From an uncultured Desulfovibrio sp. (GTDB taxonomy: Bacteria; Desulfobacterota; Desulfovibrionia; Desulfovibrionales; Desulfovibrionaceae), in the NCBI GenBank assembly GCA_910587035.1, contig CAJUMQ010000001.1:168113-232112 (forward strand): DNA of 64,000 bases, in the 5' to 3' direction. This document shows positions 24,946-32,898 of the stretch, in pieces. The position numbers and the translations under genes are program-made. Position 1 is the first letter of the stretch, and the number at the start of each line of letters is the position of its first letter. The notes beneath the pieces are model-generated. The model was not told the origin of the DNA. It ran no database searches and saw only the letters and a list, made by a program, of their open reading frames with translations.

Positions 24946-27900
24946 TTAAAATTCATATTTCAGAATGCCAAATACCCCCTGGCTGGTGGTATGGGCTCCA
25001 AACTGGCCATCATAGGCCACGCCCAGACTGAAATTGCCATGGCTGAATTCAACCCCCACAGAGCCACCATAGGTTATGTTATCTCTTGTCTGACTCTCAA
25101 GATACATTTCATTATCCAGACCTGAGAATCGCGCCCTGCTCTTGGCCTTGATGTCGCCTGTGGCGGGAATGACGCTCAGGTCCAGGCTGGGACGGATGCG
25201 CCAGCCGCTTTCGGTTTCAAACTGCCTGCTGAAGCTGATGCCTGCAGGGAATGTCCAGATATTCTGGGTAAAGCTGTCCACCTCGGCCAATACGCCGCCA
25301 CTCTTTATGTCATGACTGTCAACGCGCATGGTTGTGAAGCGGGCGCCGGCATGGGCCACAATATCCATGCTTTCCAGTGGCAGACGCCATTCGGCAATGA
25401 GCGCGGCGCTGAGAGCCTGGGCGGTAATATCACTTTTCAGATCGCCCATGTACATTTGCGGCAGCATATCCTGTTCGAGCTTGTTATATGTGGAGGTATA
25501 GCTGACATCGCCAGACAGGCCAAATACGCCATTGCTCCAGCCGGCGTAGGCGCCAATTCCCCAAAAATCCATGTCATTGCTGGTTGCGCGCAGATCGCCG
25601 GAGCTGCTGGCATAGCCGCCGCCAATGTTGAAGGCCACGCCAGCCCGGAAATTATCAGCAAATGTGTAGTCCGCGCCAAGAGCGAGACCGCCAAAGGTGC
25701 CATTGAAATCGAGGCTGAAATTCCCGGCTTCAAGGCCAAAACCGCTGCTATTGCCATAAATGGGCATTACCCACAGGGCCACGGAATGGCTGAACTTCTG
25801 GACTGCCACATTTTCCGGATCCGCGCCCTGCAGCGCCAGGATGCCAGTACGATTTTGCATGGCAGCCTCGCCTGCCGCATTCGCGGCAAGAGTCATCTGG
25901 GGCACAGCGCCAACAATGGCCATTCGGGCCGCGCTCTCAATTACACTGGCCGCAAGATCGCCATCACCCACAAAGCGGACATCTGTGGCCCGGCTCAGAA
26001 AACGGATACCGGCAATGGGTGAATTGACATCGTTCAAGCCCCTTGCATACAGGCCCGTCACCGCCCCGGCCACGCTGGATGAAAGCGCGGGATAGACTTC
26101 CCTGGCATCCCGGATTGTCACTTCTATGCGATCATTTTCCCTGTCATTGGCAGGAGTCCTGTCAACATCGCCATCCACATTACTGTCACCTTCGTCCGCT
26201 TCATCGCTGTCCGGTTCAGCATCTGTGGCGGCATCGCCAGCCGTATCGTCAGGCGCCTGTCCGCCTTCAATGTCATCATTGTCCGGGCTGGCATTTCCAC
26301 TACCGGGCTCTTCAGTATTCCCATCATCTGGGGCTGGAGGATTGGCCGGGCCGGAAAGCGTGTCATCTGAATCGCCCGAATTCTCTGGCGTCCCGGGCTG
26401 TGACGGAGCCGAATCCGGAGTATCCGGCCGGGAAGGCGACGGTCCGGTATCACCCGGCTGAACCGGTGACGGGTCTGGCGTGGCAGGCACATCCGGGGTC
26501 GCTTCTGGCGTTTCTGGCGTGATCGGATCAGGGGTGCCAGGCTCTGGCGTGTCCGGCTCCTGTGTTTTTTCCTCATGCACAAAGGTGAGGCCAAGCATGC
26601 CGCTGCTGGCGCGGAGGTTGTCGCCGTCCCAGGCTGTGGTTTCATTGCGAGCAACCACATTGCCCTGGGCATCATGATAAATGATGGGGGCTGCATCCAC
26701 CACCCTGTAGGTTGAACCGGCTTTGGCATCCGTAATGAAGAGGCGCGCCCCATCCTGCACATGCACTGATCCGGCTGGGGATTCAAAAGCCAGCGCCGCC
26801 ATGCCGGACTGAAGCTGTTCATCCGCGCCATTGAGAATGAGCGCGCTCTGGCCGGCAAATGTGGCGGTATTGGCCGGAGTGGCCAGCACGGCAGCCAGTT
26901 CCTCATTATTCAGGGAGCCATCCACATGCAGGGCCGAGCCCTCCGCCAGGGTCACGGGCCGATAAAGGCCAAGGGCATTCCGGAGACCATCCCGCGACAG
27001 GCCGGCTCCGGAGGTTGCCTCCGCCACCTTTTGGGGCAGCCATGTCAGATCGCGGGTGCCAATGGCCACCAGCGCATTCATGCCAACTCCGAGGGAGCCG
27101 CGCAGAATGCTGTCCCCTGCTTCAGCGCCGGGACTTTCCACTGCGACATTGGCAGGCGCAAGCCCCCATGGCGGATCGGCGAGCAGCATGGAACCAGGCT
27201 GCATGTCCAGAACTCCCACACTCAGGGCTGAGCCCCCATTGGCATCATTTTGCGAACCCACACTCAGGGTGCCGGCAAAATTCGCCAAAGTGCCTATCTG
27301 CGCTGTAGCGCCATTGGTTATGCCAATATCCCCGCCGCTTTCGAGGGTGCTGTCCGGCATCACAAGGCTGCCGCCTGTCATATAGATGCCATTAGCCACA
27401 TAGGGCGGAGTGCCGGGATTGGCATCCCAAGTTTCCACCGTGCCACCGCTGATAGTGATAGCCCCCTCGATACAACCCTCGGGAAACAGCACACTGCCTG
27501 CCCTGATGTCAAGATCACCATGCAGGATGCCGCTGTGGATAATCATGTCATGAGTGCCCTCAGGGAGGGTCACATGGCTTTCAACCGCAATATCTCCAAA
27601 ATATTCGCCATCATATGCCAACCTGAAAAAATCCCTGGTGGTGGTTGTGCCGCCAATGCCGTCAATCAGGATTTTCTTTTGCTCATGCAGTTTGGCGCCC
27701 CTCGCGACGACAATGCTTTTGGCAGCCATGCCGCCATTGGAGTAGATGGTGGTGCCCCTGGCATGAGAACTGTCTATATAAATGGCTCCGACATTGGAGG
27801 CATCCAGCAGGCCCCTGTCGCCTATATTCATGGTGAGATTCATGATCTCCACCTGGGACCAGTCCAGTTCGGGGTCGGGATTTGGGACCTCCTCCGTGAA

Positions 27901-28404
27901 GATGATTTTGCCGTTTACCAGGTCAATCTGAGATGGCCCCACGGTGGAGCCTACAAGGATAAACTTGTTCTGGCCGCCATGCTTCTCGATGAAGGCCGTA
28001 TCCACCATGGAAAGCACTGCCTTGTCCCTGTCCAGACTGCCGGCATCCATGCGCAATGTGGCATTGGTCAGCATCAGGCTGGGATCTTCGCCACGGAGTA
28101 CGAGGGTATCGCCGCCGGGATGGGACGAGTTGCCAATTTGCAAAGTGCCCCTCTTCATGCTGAGCTGAGAGGCCTTGGAACCTGTTACGTCTGAAAAGAC
28201 GAATGTCGCCACGCCGCCGGGATCGACAAAGCCAAAATCCTTGCCTCCCATGGATGCGCCCCTGCGGTTGCCGCTATGGTCATAGATAGCGCCAGGGGTG
28301 AGACCTCCATTGTTATTGGACCATTCCTCCCCAAAAGCAGTCATGCCGAATGCCATTGTCAAGGTTGCGCATGCCAGAGCACACGCAAGAATTTGCCTGC
28401 GCAT
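24946..28404 (-). CDS. Autotransporter (type Va secretion) with a long Pro/Asp-rich linker
   Basis: 1152 residues from the ATG at 28404, which has GGAGG upstream; an in-frame start further 5' is less likely. A signal peptide (MRRQILACALACATLTMAFG) precedes a ~600-residue passenger of beta-helix type, rich in Gly, Thr, Asn and VxxG repeats (TLQIGNSSHPGGDTLVLRGE, AISGGTVETWD). A ~140-residue low-complexity region follows, first Pro/Thr-rich (PDTPEPGTPDPITPETPE), then Asp/Glu-rich. An alpha-helical plug and a C-terminal ~280-residue beta barrel ending GVFGILKYEF complete it. It should export its passenger to the cell surface. It is divergent from an XRE-type regulator. Confidence 0.85.
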   Translation of the reverse strand: MRRQILACALACATLTMAFGMTAFGEEWSNNNGGLTPGAIYDHSGNRRGASMGGKDFGFVDPGGVATFVFSDVTGSKASQLSMKRGTLQIGNSSHPGGDTLVLRGEDPSLMLTNATLRMDAGSLDRDKAVLSMVDTAFIEKHGGQNKFILVGSTVGPSQIDLVNGKIIFTEEVPNPDPELDWSQVEIMNLTMNIGDRGLLDASNVGAIYIDSSHARGTTIYSNGGMAAKSIVVARGAKLHEQKKILIDGIGGTTTTRDFFRLAYDGEYFGDIAVESHVTLPEGTHDMIIHSGILHGDLDIRAGSVLFPEGCIEGAITISGGTVETWDANPGTPPYVANGIYMTGGSLVMPDSTLESGGDIGITNGATAQIGTLANFAGTLSVGSQNDANGGSALSVGVLDMQPGSMLLADPPWGLAPANVAVESPGAEAGDSILRGSLGVGMNALVAIGTRDLTWLPQKVAEATSGAGLSRDGLRNALGLYRPVTLAEGSALHVDGSLNNEELAAVLATPANTATFAGQSALILNGADEQLQSGMAALAFESPAGSVHVQDGARLFITDAKAGSTYRVVDAAPIIYHDAQGNVVARNETTAWDGDNLRASSGMLGLTFVHEEKTQEPDTPEPGTPDPITPETPEATPDVPATPDPSPVQPGDTGPSPSRPDTPDSAPSQPGTPENSGDSDDTLSGPANPPAPDDGNTEEPGSGNASPDNDDIEGGQAPDDTAGDAATDAEPDSDEADEGDSNVDGDVDRTPANDRENDRIEVTIRDAREVYPALSSSVAGAVTGLYARGLNDVNSPIAGIRFLSRATDVRFVGDGDLAASVIESAARMAIVGAVPQMTLAANAAGEAAMQNRTGILALQGADPENVAVQKFSHSVALWVMPIYGNSSGFGLEAGNFSLDFNGTFGGLALGADYTFADNFRAGVAFNIGGGYASSSGDLRATSNDMDFWGIGAYAGWSNGVFGLSGDVSYTSTYNKLEQDMLPQMYMGDLKSDITAQALSAALIAEWRLPLESMDIVAHAGARFTTMRVDSHDIKSGGVLAEVDSFTQNIWTFPAGISFSRQFETESGWRIRPSLDLSVIPATGDIKAKSRARFSGLDNEMYLESQTRDNITYGGSVGVEFSHGNFSLGVAYDGQFGAHTTSQGVFGILKYEF

Positions 28405-28473
28405 AATCGCCTCCTGTCCCGAGCGGGGGATAAGGGTACATGCAAAAAACATATGTTTCAGGATGTAGCCATG

Positions 28474-28521
28474 CTAGGCTATAACCAAGTGGAAGTCAAG
28501 TGGTTCTAGGCTATATCCAAG
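28474..28521. repeat. Two 16-bp direct repeats between the autotransporter and XRE genes
   Basis: CTAGGCTATAACCAAG (28474-28489) and CTAGGCTATATCCAAG (28506-28521) differ at one base and start 32 bases apart, three turns of the helix, so both present the same face. They lie in the 134-base gap between divergent starts. An inverted TAGCC/GGCTA pair (28466-28481) overlaps the first copy. The arrangement is that of paired operator sites for a dimeric repressor; the adjacent XRE protein is the obvious candidate. Confidence 0.7.
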
Positions 28522-28538
28522 CAAAAATCGGGGGATAT

Positions 28539-28742
28539 ATGCCTTTTACCAGTAATCTTGGCAAAATAATGGCAGAAAAAGGCCTTACATACGAAGAGCT
28601 GCAATACAAATCCAAAGTCGCCCCGGATACTGTTGCCAGAGCCAGGGATGGACGCATCGAGACCTGCAAGCTGTTCACCCTGGAAAAGCTTGCCATAGCC
28701 TTGAAAGTTGAGGTTGCTGAACTTTTTGACTGGAAAAGATAG
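28539..28742 (+). CDS. Small XRE-family (Cro/C1-type) helix-turn-helix regulator
   Basis: 67 residues from the ATG at 28539, with GGGGG seven bases upstream; an open start 13 codons earlier is less likely. Almost the whole protein is one Cro/C1 domain: LGKIMAEKGLTYEELQYKSK, VAPDTVARARDGRIETCKLF, then LEKLAIALKVEVAELFDWKR, the typical end of this family. It probably binds the direct repeats next to its gene and controls itself and the divergent autotransporter. No toxin partner is adjacent. Confidence 0.85.
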   Translation: MPFTSNLGKIMAEKGLTYEELQYKSKVAPDTVARARDGRIETCKLFTLEKLAIALKVEVAELFDWKR

Positions 28743-28862
28743 ACGCCCGCAATTTCCCTGTTTTTTGCCACAGCTTTTTCCGGGGCCATATTTACTCGCG
28801 CCCGCTGGCCCTTCGCTTAGCGCCATCTTTGCAAAATCGCTGTAAAAGAATAGATTGGAGTC

Positions 28863-29990
28863 GTGAACGAGAAACGCAAACCACTAAAGACACTTTTATT
28901 CTTCGAGGATCTCTGTTTTGGCGGCACACAGAAGCAAAACCTCGAGCTTGCCCTGCGCATGGATCGCGAGCGTTTTACGCCGTCCATCCTCACCCTGACT
29001 GGTCCCACTGACCTTGATGATGCGGCCCAGAAGGCCGGAATACCCTTGCTGCACATGGGGCAGCATCGCAAGCCGCCCATGCTTTTTTTCAGCAGTCTGG
29101 GCAAAGTTCTTAAAAACATTGCTCCGGACATCATTCTGCCCTGCACGGCAATGCCCAACATCTGGGGCCGCATCTGGGGCAGATTTTTAAAAATACCGGT
29201 GGTGCTTGGCACATGCCGGGGCGGGGGCGCCCCCATACGGCAGCATGAATGGCTGTTATGGCGCCTTGCGGATGCGATCATCTGCAATTCCCAGGCTTCC
29301 ATGACCAAAATGGAGGCTTTTGGAGCCAGCACTGAGCGGCTGTTCTATATTCCCAACGGGGTGGATACCGATCTTTTTCATCCTGTTTCCAACCCGGCCG
29401 ACAGCCAGCTCATTGTCTGTGTTGCCAGACTGGCTGCCGACAAGGATCATGCCACCCTGATCCGGGCCTTTGCCATGATTGCGGCAAAACACCCCCGCGC
29501 CACCCTCAGGCTTGTGGGAGATGGGCCAGAAGGTGCGGCCTTGCGCAGGCTGGCATCATCCTTCAATGCGGACACGAGCGCCCGGATTGTCTTTGCGGGG
29601 GCCTGCAGTCAGCCAGCGCCGCATTATGCGGAAGCTGACATATTCGCCCTCTCTTCCGTGCGGGAGGGGCAGCCAAATGTCATTCTTGAGGCCATGAGCA
29701 GTGGTGTTGCCATTTGCGCCACAGCGGTGGGAGGCATCCCTGCCCTGGTGGAGGAGAAGGTGTCGGGACTCCTCTGTCCGCCCAAAGATGTGGATGCCAT
29801 GGCGCGGAATCTCGATCTTCTGCTGGCGAATCCCGGACTTGCCCGGCAATACGGGCATGCCGGACGAAAATTTGTTGAAAATGGTTTTTCATTCCAGGCG
29901 ATGGTGGATGCCCATCAAAATCTCTTTGAGAAACTATGGGAGCGCCATGGCCATAACCGTGGTGGGAAATACAATGAAATCAATCCATAA
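28863..29990 (+). CDS. Family GT4 glycosyltransferase
   Basis: 375 residues, first gene of the 11-kb envelope operon. GTG is the only start that keeps the N-terminal strand; GGAG sits close upstream. The GT-B fold is evident. The N-terminal domain has KTLLFFEDLCFGGTQKQNLE, the linker RLFYIPNGVDTDLFHP (~165-180), and the C-terminal domain VCVARLAADKDHATLIRAFA. The donor-binding E-x7-E motif is EGQPNVILEAMSSGVAICAT (~270). It should transfer a sugar from a nucleotide donor in the cytoplasm. The stop overlaps the next gene by 17 bases. Confidence 0.88.
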   Translation: MNEKRKPLKTLLFFEDLCFGGTQKQNLELALRMDRERFTPSILTLTGPTDLDDAAQKAGIPLLHMGQHRKPPMLFFSSLGKVLKNIAPDIILPCTAMPNIWGRIWGRFLKIPVVLGTCRGGGAPIRQHEWLLWRLADAIICNSQASMTKMEAFGASTERLFYIPNGVDTDLFHPVSNPADSQLIVCVARLAADKDHATLIRAFAMIAAKHPRATLRLVGDGPEGAALRRLASSFNADTSARIVFAGACSQPAPHYAEADIFALSSVREGQPNVILEAMSSGVAICATAVGGIPALVEEKVSGLLCPPKDVDAMARNLDLLLANPGLARQYGHAGRKFVENGFSFQAMVDAHQNLFEKLWERHGHNRGGKYNEINP

Positions 29991-30414
29991 ATATGCCTTT
30001 GCGTTAATATTGACTCTTTTGTTGTCGCCCTGCGTCCAGCACCAGACAGCCAGCGCTGAGCCAGGCATTGTGAAATCCGGCTCCGGAGAAGTCACGGAGC
30101 TGTGGCAGGGGAAGGTGCTTACAGCCAAATTTCGGGCGGGAATGTGCTTTGCGCAAAATGGCAAGGCCAGGGGTGTGCTGCTCCTTACCCATGCCAATGG
30201 CCAGACTGACACATATCATCTCTATGGAACCATCAAAAATAACGAGTTCAATCTCTCCCATGGCTCGGGGCATGTTTTCACGGGCAAGATCACCGGCAAG
30301 AACAGCATGGAGGGGAAGGTGCGCCTCAAGGGGGGCATGAGCCTCAATCTCAAGGGCGCCCGCACCATCGATGCGCCTCTTCAGGCCGAGGATTGCGCGC
30401 CGCTGCCCCAATAG
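29974..30414 (+). CDS. Small secreted protein of unknown function in the glycan operon
   Basis: 146 residues from the ATG at 29974 (GGTGGGA upstream), overlapping the GT4 gene; an in-frame ATG at 29947 is possible. A signal peptide (MKSIHKYAFALILTLLLSPC) cleaves either after TASA or, less likely, at a poor lipobox LSPC. The mature ~115 residues look like a small beta barrel (VTELWQGKVLTAKFRAGMCF, RGVLLLTHANGQTDTYHLYG, FTGKITGKNSMEGKVRLKGG). No family is recognised. Its place between two glycosyltransferase genes suggests a periplasmic role in making or placing the glycan. Confidence 0.65.
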   Translation: MKSIHKYAFALILTLLLSPCVQHQTASAEPGIVKSGSGEVTELWQGKVLTAKFRAGMCFAQNGKARGVLLLTHANGQTDTYHLYGTIKNNEFNLSHGSGHVFTGKITGKNSMEGKVRLKGGMSLNLKGARTIDAPLQAEDCAPLPQ

Positions 30415-30442
30415 GCAACGCAATCTTTCCCGGGAGAAATTT

Positions 30443-31651
30443 ATGACAGTATTTTTGTTTATACTTGGCCTTGTGGAATGCGCCCTGCTGCATCTGCTGG
30501 CAATGGCCGGTGTCCAGTTGGGCAAAAAAGAGGCCAGGGAACAGGAAATGGCCAAATACGCCCCTCCTGGCGGCTGGCCGCGCTGCGCCCTGATCATACC
30601 CGTTGCCGGCAGTGACCCGCGCATGGAGCCTGCCCTGCGCAGCCTGCTTGAGCAGGATTATCCGGGCTTCGAGACCTTTATAATCACAAGGGAGGGCGAT
30701 GAGGCTCCCCTCCCCCTCATACGCATGCTGGTGGATGAATATCCTGGACTTCGGCATGGCACAGCTAAAACAGCCGGAAAATGCGGCCAGAAAAATCTCA
30801 ATCTCCTGACAGGAGTCGCCATGGCTGGCCCGGATTGCGAAATCCTCGCCTTTTGCGATTCCACACATATTGCGCGCCATGATTTTCTTCGCTGCCTGAC
30901 CAGGCCGCTTGCCTGCGATGAGGCAAACTTCACCACAGGCTATCATATTGTTGAGCCAAAGGATTCCGGCACAACCACACTGGGTTATGCCCTGAGTGTG
31001 CTTTTCATGCGTTTCATGCAGGCCATGGGCTCCCTCACTCAACCCTGGGGTGGCGCTCTGGCCATGAAACGCGCCACATTTGAAGAGCATGATGTCGCAA
31101 AGCTCTGGCAGACAAATGTGGTGGATGACTGCTCCCTGGCAGCACATTTGCAGCGCTCCCGCATCCGGGCCAGACTGTGCCCCGGGGCGACGCTGGTGAC
31201 CACAGCAGCAAATCATGCCCTGGACACATGGTCAGCCTGGATGCAAAGGCAGATTCTGTTCCTCAAATTCTGCATCCCGGGGCAGTGGATTGCCCTGGGC
31301 ATTGCAATAATTCTGTTGCTTGCGCCGCCATTGTGGGCGCTTGCGGCCATGTGCGCCGGTGTGCTTGGGCTTGGCGGGGGGATGCCTCCATTTCTTGCCA
31401 TGTGCTGGTCATGTCTGATTTTTGCGGTCATGGCGGGCTGGCGCCGCTTTTTGCCCTTCACCCCAGGCATCTGGCTCTGGATGACGGCCTTTTTCTGCGC
31501 ATGCGCTCTGTTTACCTGGGTCTATCTGCGCACAATATTCGCCAGGGGCATCACCTGGAGCAATACCACCTATCGTGTTGGGTCAGGCGGAGTTGTGCAG
31601 GGCATAGAACGCAATGCGCCCCCCTTTGACAGAGGAATTGACGCAAAGTAG
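30443..31651 (+). CDS. Membrane glycosyltransferase family 2, ceramide-glucosyltransferase-like
   Basis: 402 residues from the ATG at 30443 with GGGAG upstream. An N-terminal membrane anchor (MTVFLFILGLVECALLHLLA) precedes a GT-A domain (CALIIPVAGSDPRMEPALRS, EILAFCDSTHIARHDFLRCL, QPWGGALAMKRATF, VVDDCSLAAHLQR). Three or four membrane helices then follow (WIALGIAIILLLAPPLWALA). The processive-type QxxRW motif appears as a variant, QRQILF. The architecture matches the GT21/HpnI-type enzymes that glycosylate lipid acceptors. The actual acceptor is unknown. No hopanoid gene is in the window. Confidence 0.75.
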   Translation: MTVFLFILGLVECALLHLLAMAGVQLGKKEAREQEMAKYAPPGGWPRCALIIPVAGSDPRMEPALRSLLEQDYPGFETFIITREGDEAPLPLIRMLVDEYPGLRHGTAKTAGKCGQKNLNLLTGVAMAGPDCEILAFCDSTHIARHDFLRCLTRPLACDEANFTTGYHIVEPKDSGTTTLGYALSVLFMRFMQAMGSLTQPWGGALAMKRATFEEHDVAKLWQTNVVDDCSLAAHLQRSRIRARLCPGATLVTTAANHALDTWSAWMQRQILFLKFCIPGQWIALGIAIILLLAPPLWALAAMCAGVLGLGGGMPPFLAMCWSCLIFAVMAGWRRFLPFTPGIWLWMTAFFCACALFTWVYLRTIFARGITWSNTTYRVGSGGVVQGIERNAPPFDRGIDAK

Positions 31652-31698
31652 AATCCACAGGCGGCGCCATGCCTGGCGCCCCCAGGGGAATATTGACA

Positions 31699-32889
31699 AT
31701 GATAGCCACCTCGGACCTGTTTCGCATCAGTATAAGACAGGTTGTACGCCAGAGAGGCTTTGGAGTAATCCTCTCCATCGCTCTCGGCATAACAGCCTTC
31801 ATCTCCCTTGCCGTACTTGGCAGGGAGATCCGCTACAAGGTTGGGCAGGATATGGTTCTGATGGGTGGCGTAAATGTCATCCAGGTCTATATGGATGATT
31901 TCCAATATCCCGGCCAGCCGCTGCGCGGCTTCAACGATGCCACTGTGGATGCCATCCGGGCCTTGCCCGGCGTAGGCATTGTCAGCCGCAATTTGCGGGG
32001 CGGCAAGATCTTCCAGCTCCGCACGGATGGCGAGCGCAATCTTGGCGTGGAATTCATAGGCGTGGACCAGTACTTTGCCGAAATCTATTCGGTGGAGCTG
32101 ATGGCCGGGCGCCTATTGAATGCCAGTGACGTACAGCAGCATAGCCGGGTTGGCATGCTGGGGCGGGATGCGGCAATCAACATATTCGGCTCCCCGGACA
32201 GCGCCGTGGGCAAGCTCCTGTTCCTGGATCAGGATGTTTTTGAAGTGGTGGGCGTGATAAGCGGCGTAATGCTCGGCTCCTGGAGCTATGGCGGTTTTTT
32301 GCCATATACAACCATGATGGATCGCAACTGGGTGGCCAACAAGGTTACACGCCTCTTCATCCGTGCCATTGGCTGGGAGGACATTGCCGGCATTGTCCGG
32401 GAGCTGCCGCGGGTGGTGCGCGAGCATCAGCCCGCCCCATACCTTGTGGTGCAAACACAGGATGAGCAGCTTGCCCGCATCCAGACCACTTTCATGTGGG
32501 TTGAGGTCCTGCTTTGGCTAGGCATTGCCGCATCCCTCATGCTTGGCGGCTTTGGCATCTGGTATGGCACATTTGCCGCTGTGCGCGCCCGCACAAGGGA
32601 GGTTGGCCTCAAAAAGGCCATGGGCGGCTCGGACAAGGATATCCTCGCGCAGTTTCTGGCCGAGGCCCTTGTTAAATCCGTGGCCGGCGGTCTGTTGGGC
32701 ATCCTGGCCGGTGTGCTGGTGGTGGAAATTGGCGCGTGGCTGCTGGGAACATCCATTTCCTATCCGCTTTTGCTTGCAAGCAGCATTGGCAGCATAGTGT
32801 TTTCAGCTCTTATTGGCGTTGCCGGCGGTCTTTATCCGGCATTGCAGGCAAGCCGCATGGATGTGGTTTCCGCCCTGCGTTTTGAATGA
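31699..32889 (+). CDS. MacB/FtsX-type ABC transporter permease
   Basis: About 396 residues from MIATSDLFRISIRQVV; an ATG ten codons earlier is also open. Topology follows MacB: one N-terminal membrane helix (FGVILSIALGITAFISLAVL), a large periplasmic domain (~45-255) and three C-terminal helices (VLLWLGIAASLMLGGFGIWY, SVAGGLLGILAGVLVVEIGA, SSIGSIVFSALIGVAGGLYP). The cytoplasmic coupling segment RARTREVGLKKAMGGSDKDI is the typical one. FtsX-fold proteins work by mechanotransmission instead of conduction. The next gene gives the matching ATPase, so the pair probably extrudes or extracts a lipid-linked product. Confidence 0.88.
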   Translation: MIATSDLFRISIRQVVRQRGFGVILSIALGITAFISLAVLGREIRYKVGQDMVLMGGVNVIQVYMDDFQYPGQPLRGFNDATVDAIRALPGVGIVSRNLRGGKIFQLRTDGERNLGVEFIGVDQYFAEIYSVELMAGRLLNASDVQQHSRVGMLGRDAAINIFGSPDSAVGKLLFLDQDVFEVVGVISGVMLGSWSYGGFLPYTTMMDRNWVANKVTRLFIRAIGWEDIAGIVRELPRVVREHQPAPYLVVQTQDEQLARIQTTFMWVEVLLWLGIAASLMLGGFGIWYGTFAAVRARTREVGLKKAMGGSDKDILAQFLAEALVKSVAGGLLGILAGVLVVEIGAWLLGTSISYPLLLASSIGSIVFSALIGVAGGLYPALQASRMDVVSALRFE

Positions 32890-32898
32890 CAGGATGTG

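Noticed and set aside
27250..28194. A 314-codon plus-strand frame
   Set aside because: Antisense to the autotransporter passenger, no ribosome site, no motif.
30443..31651. Hopanoid glycosyltransferase HpnI
   Set aside because: The architecture is similar, but no squalene-hopene cyclase or other hpn gene is present in the window, so only a GT21-like call is made.
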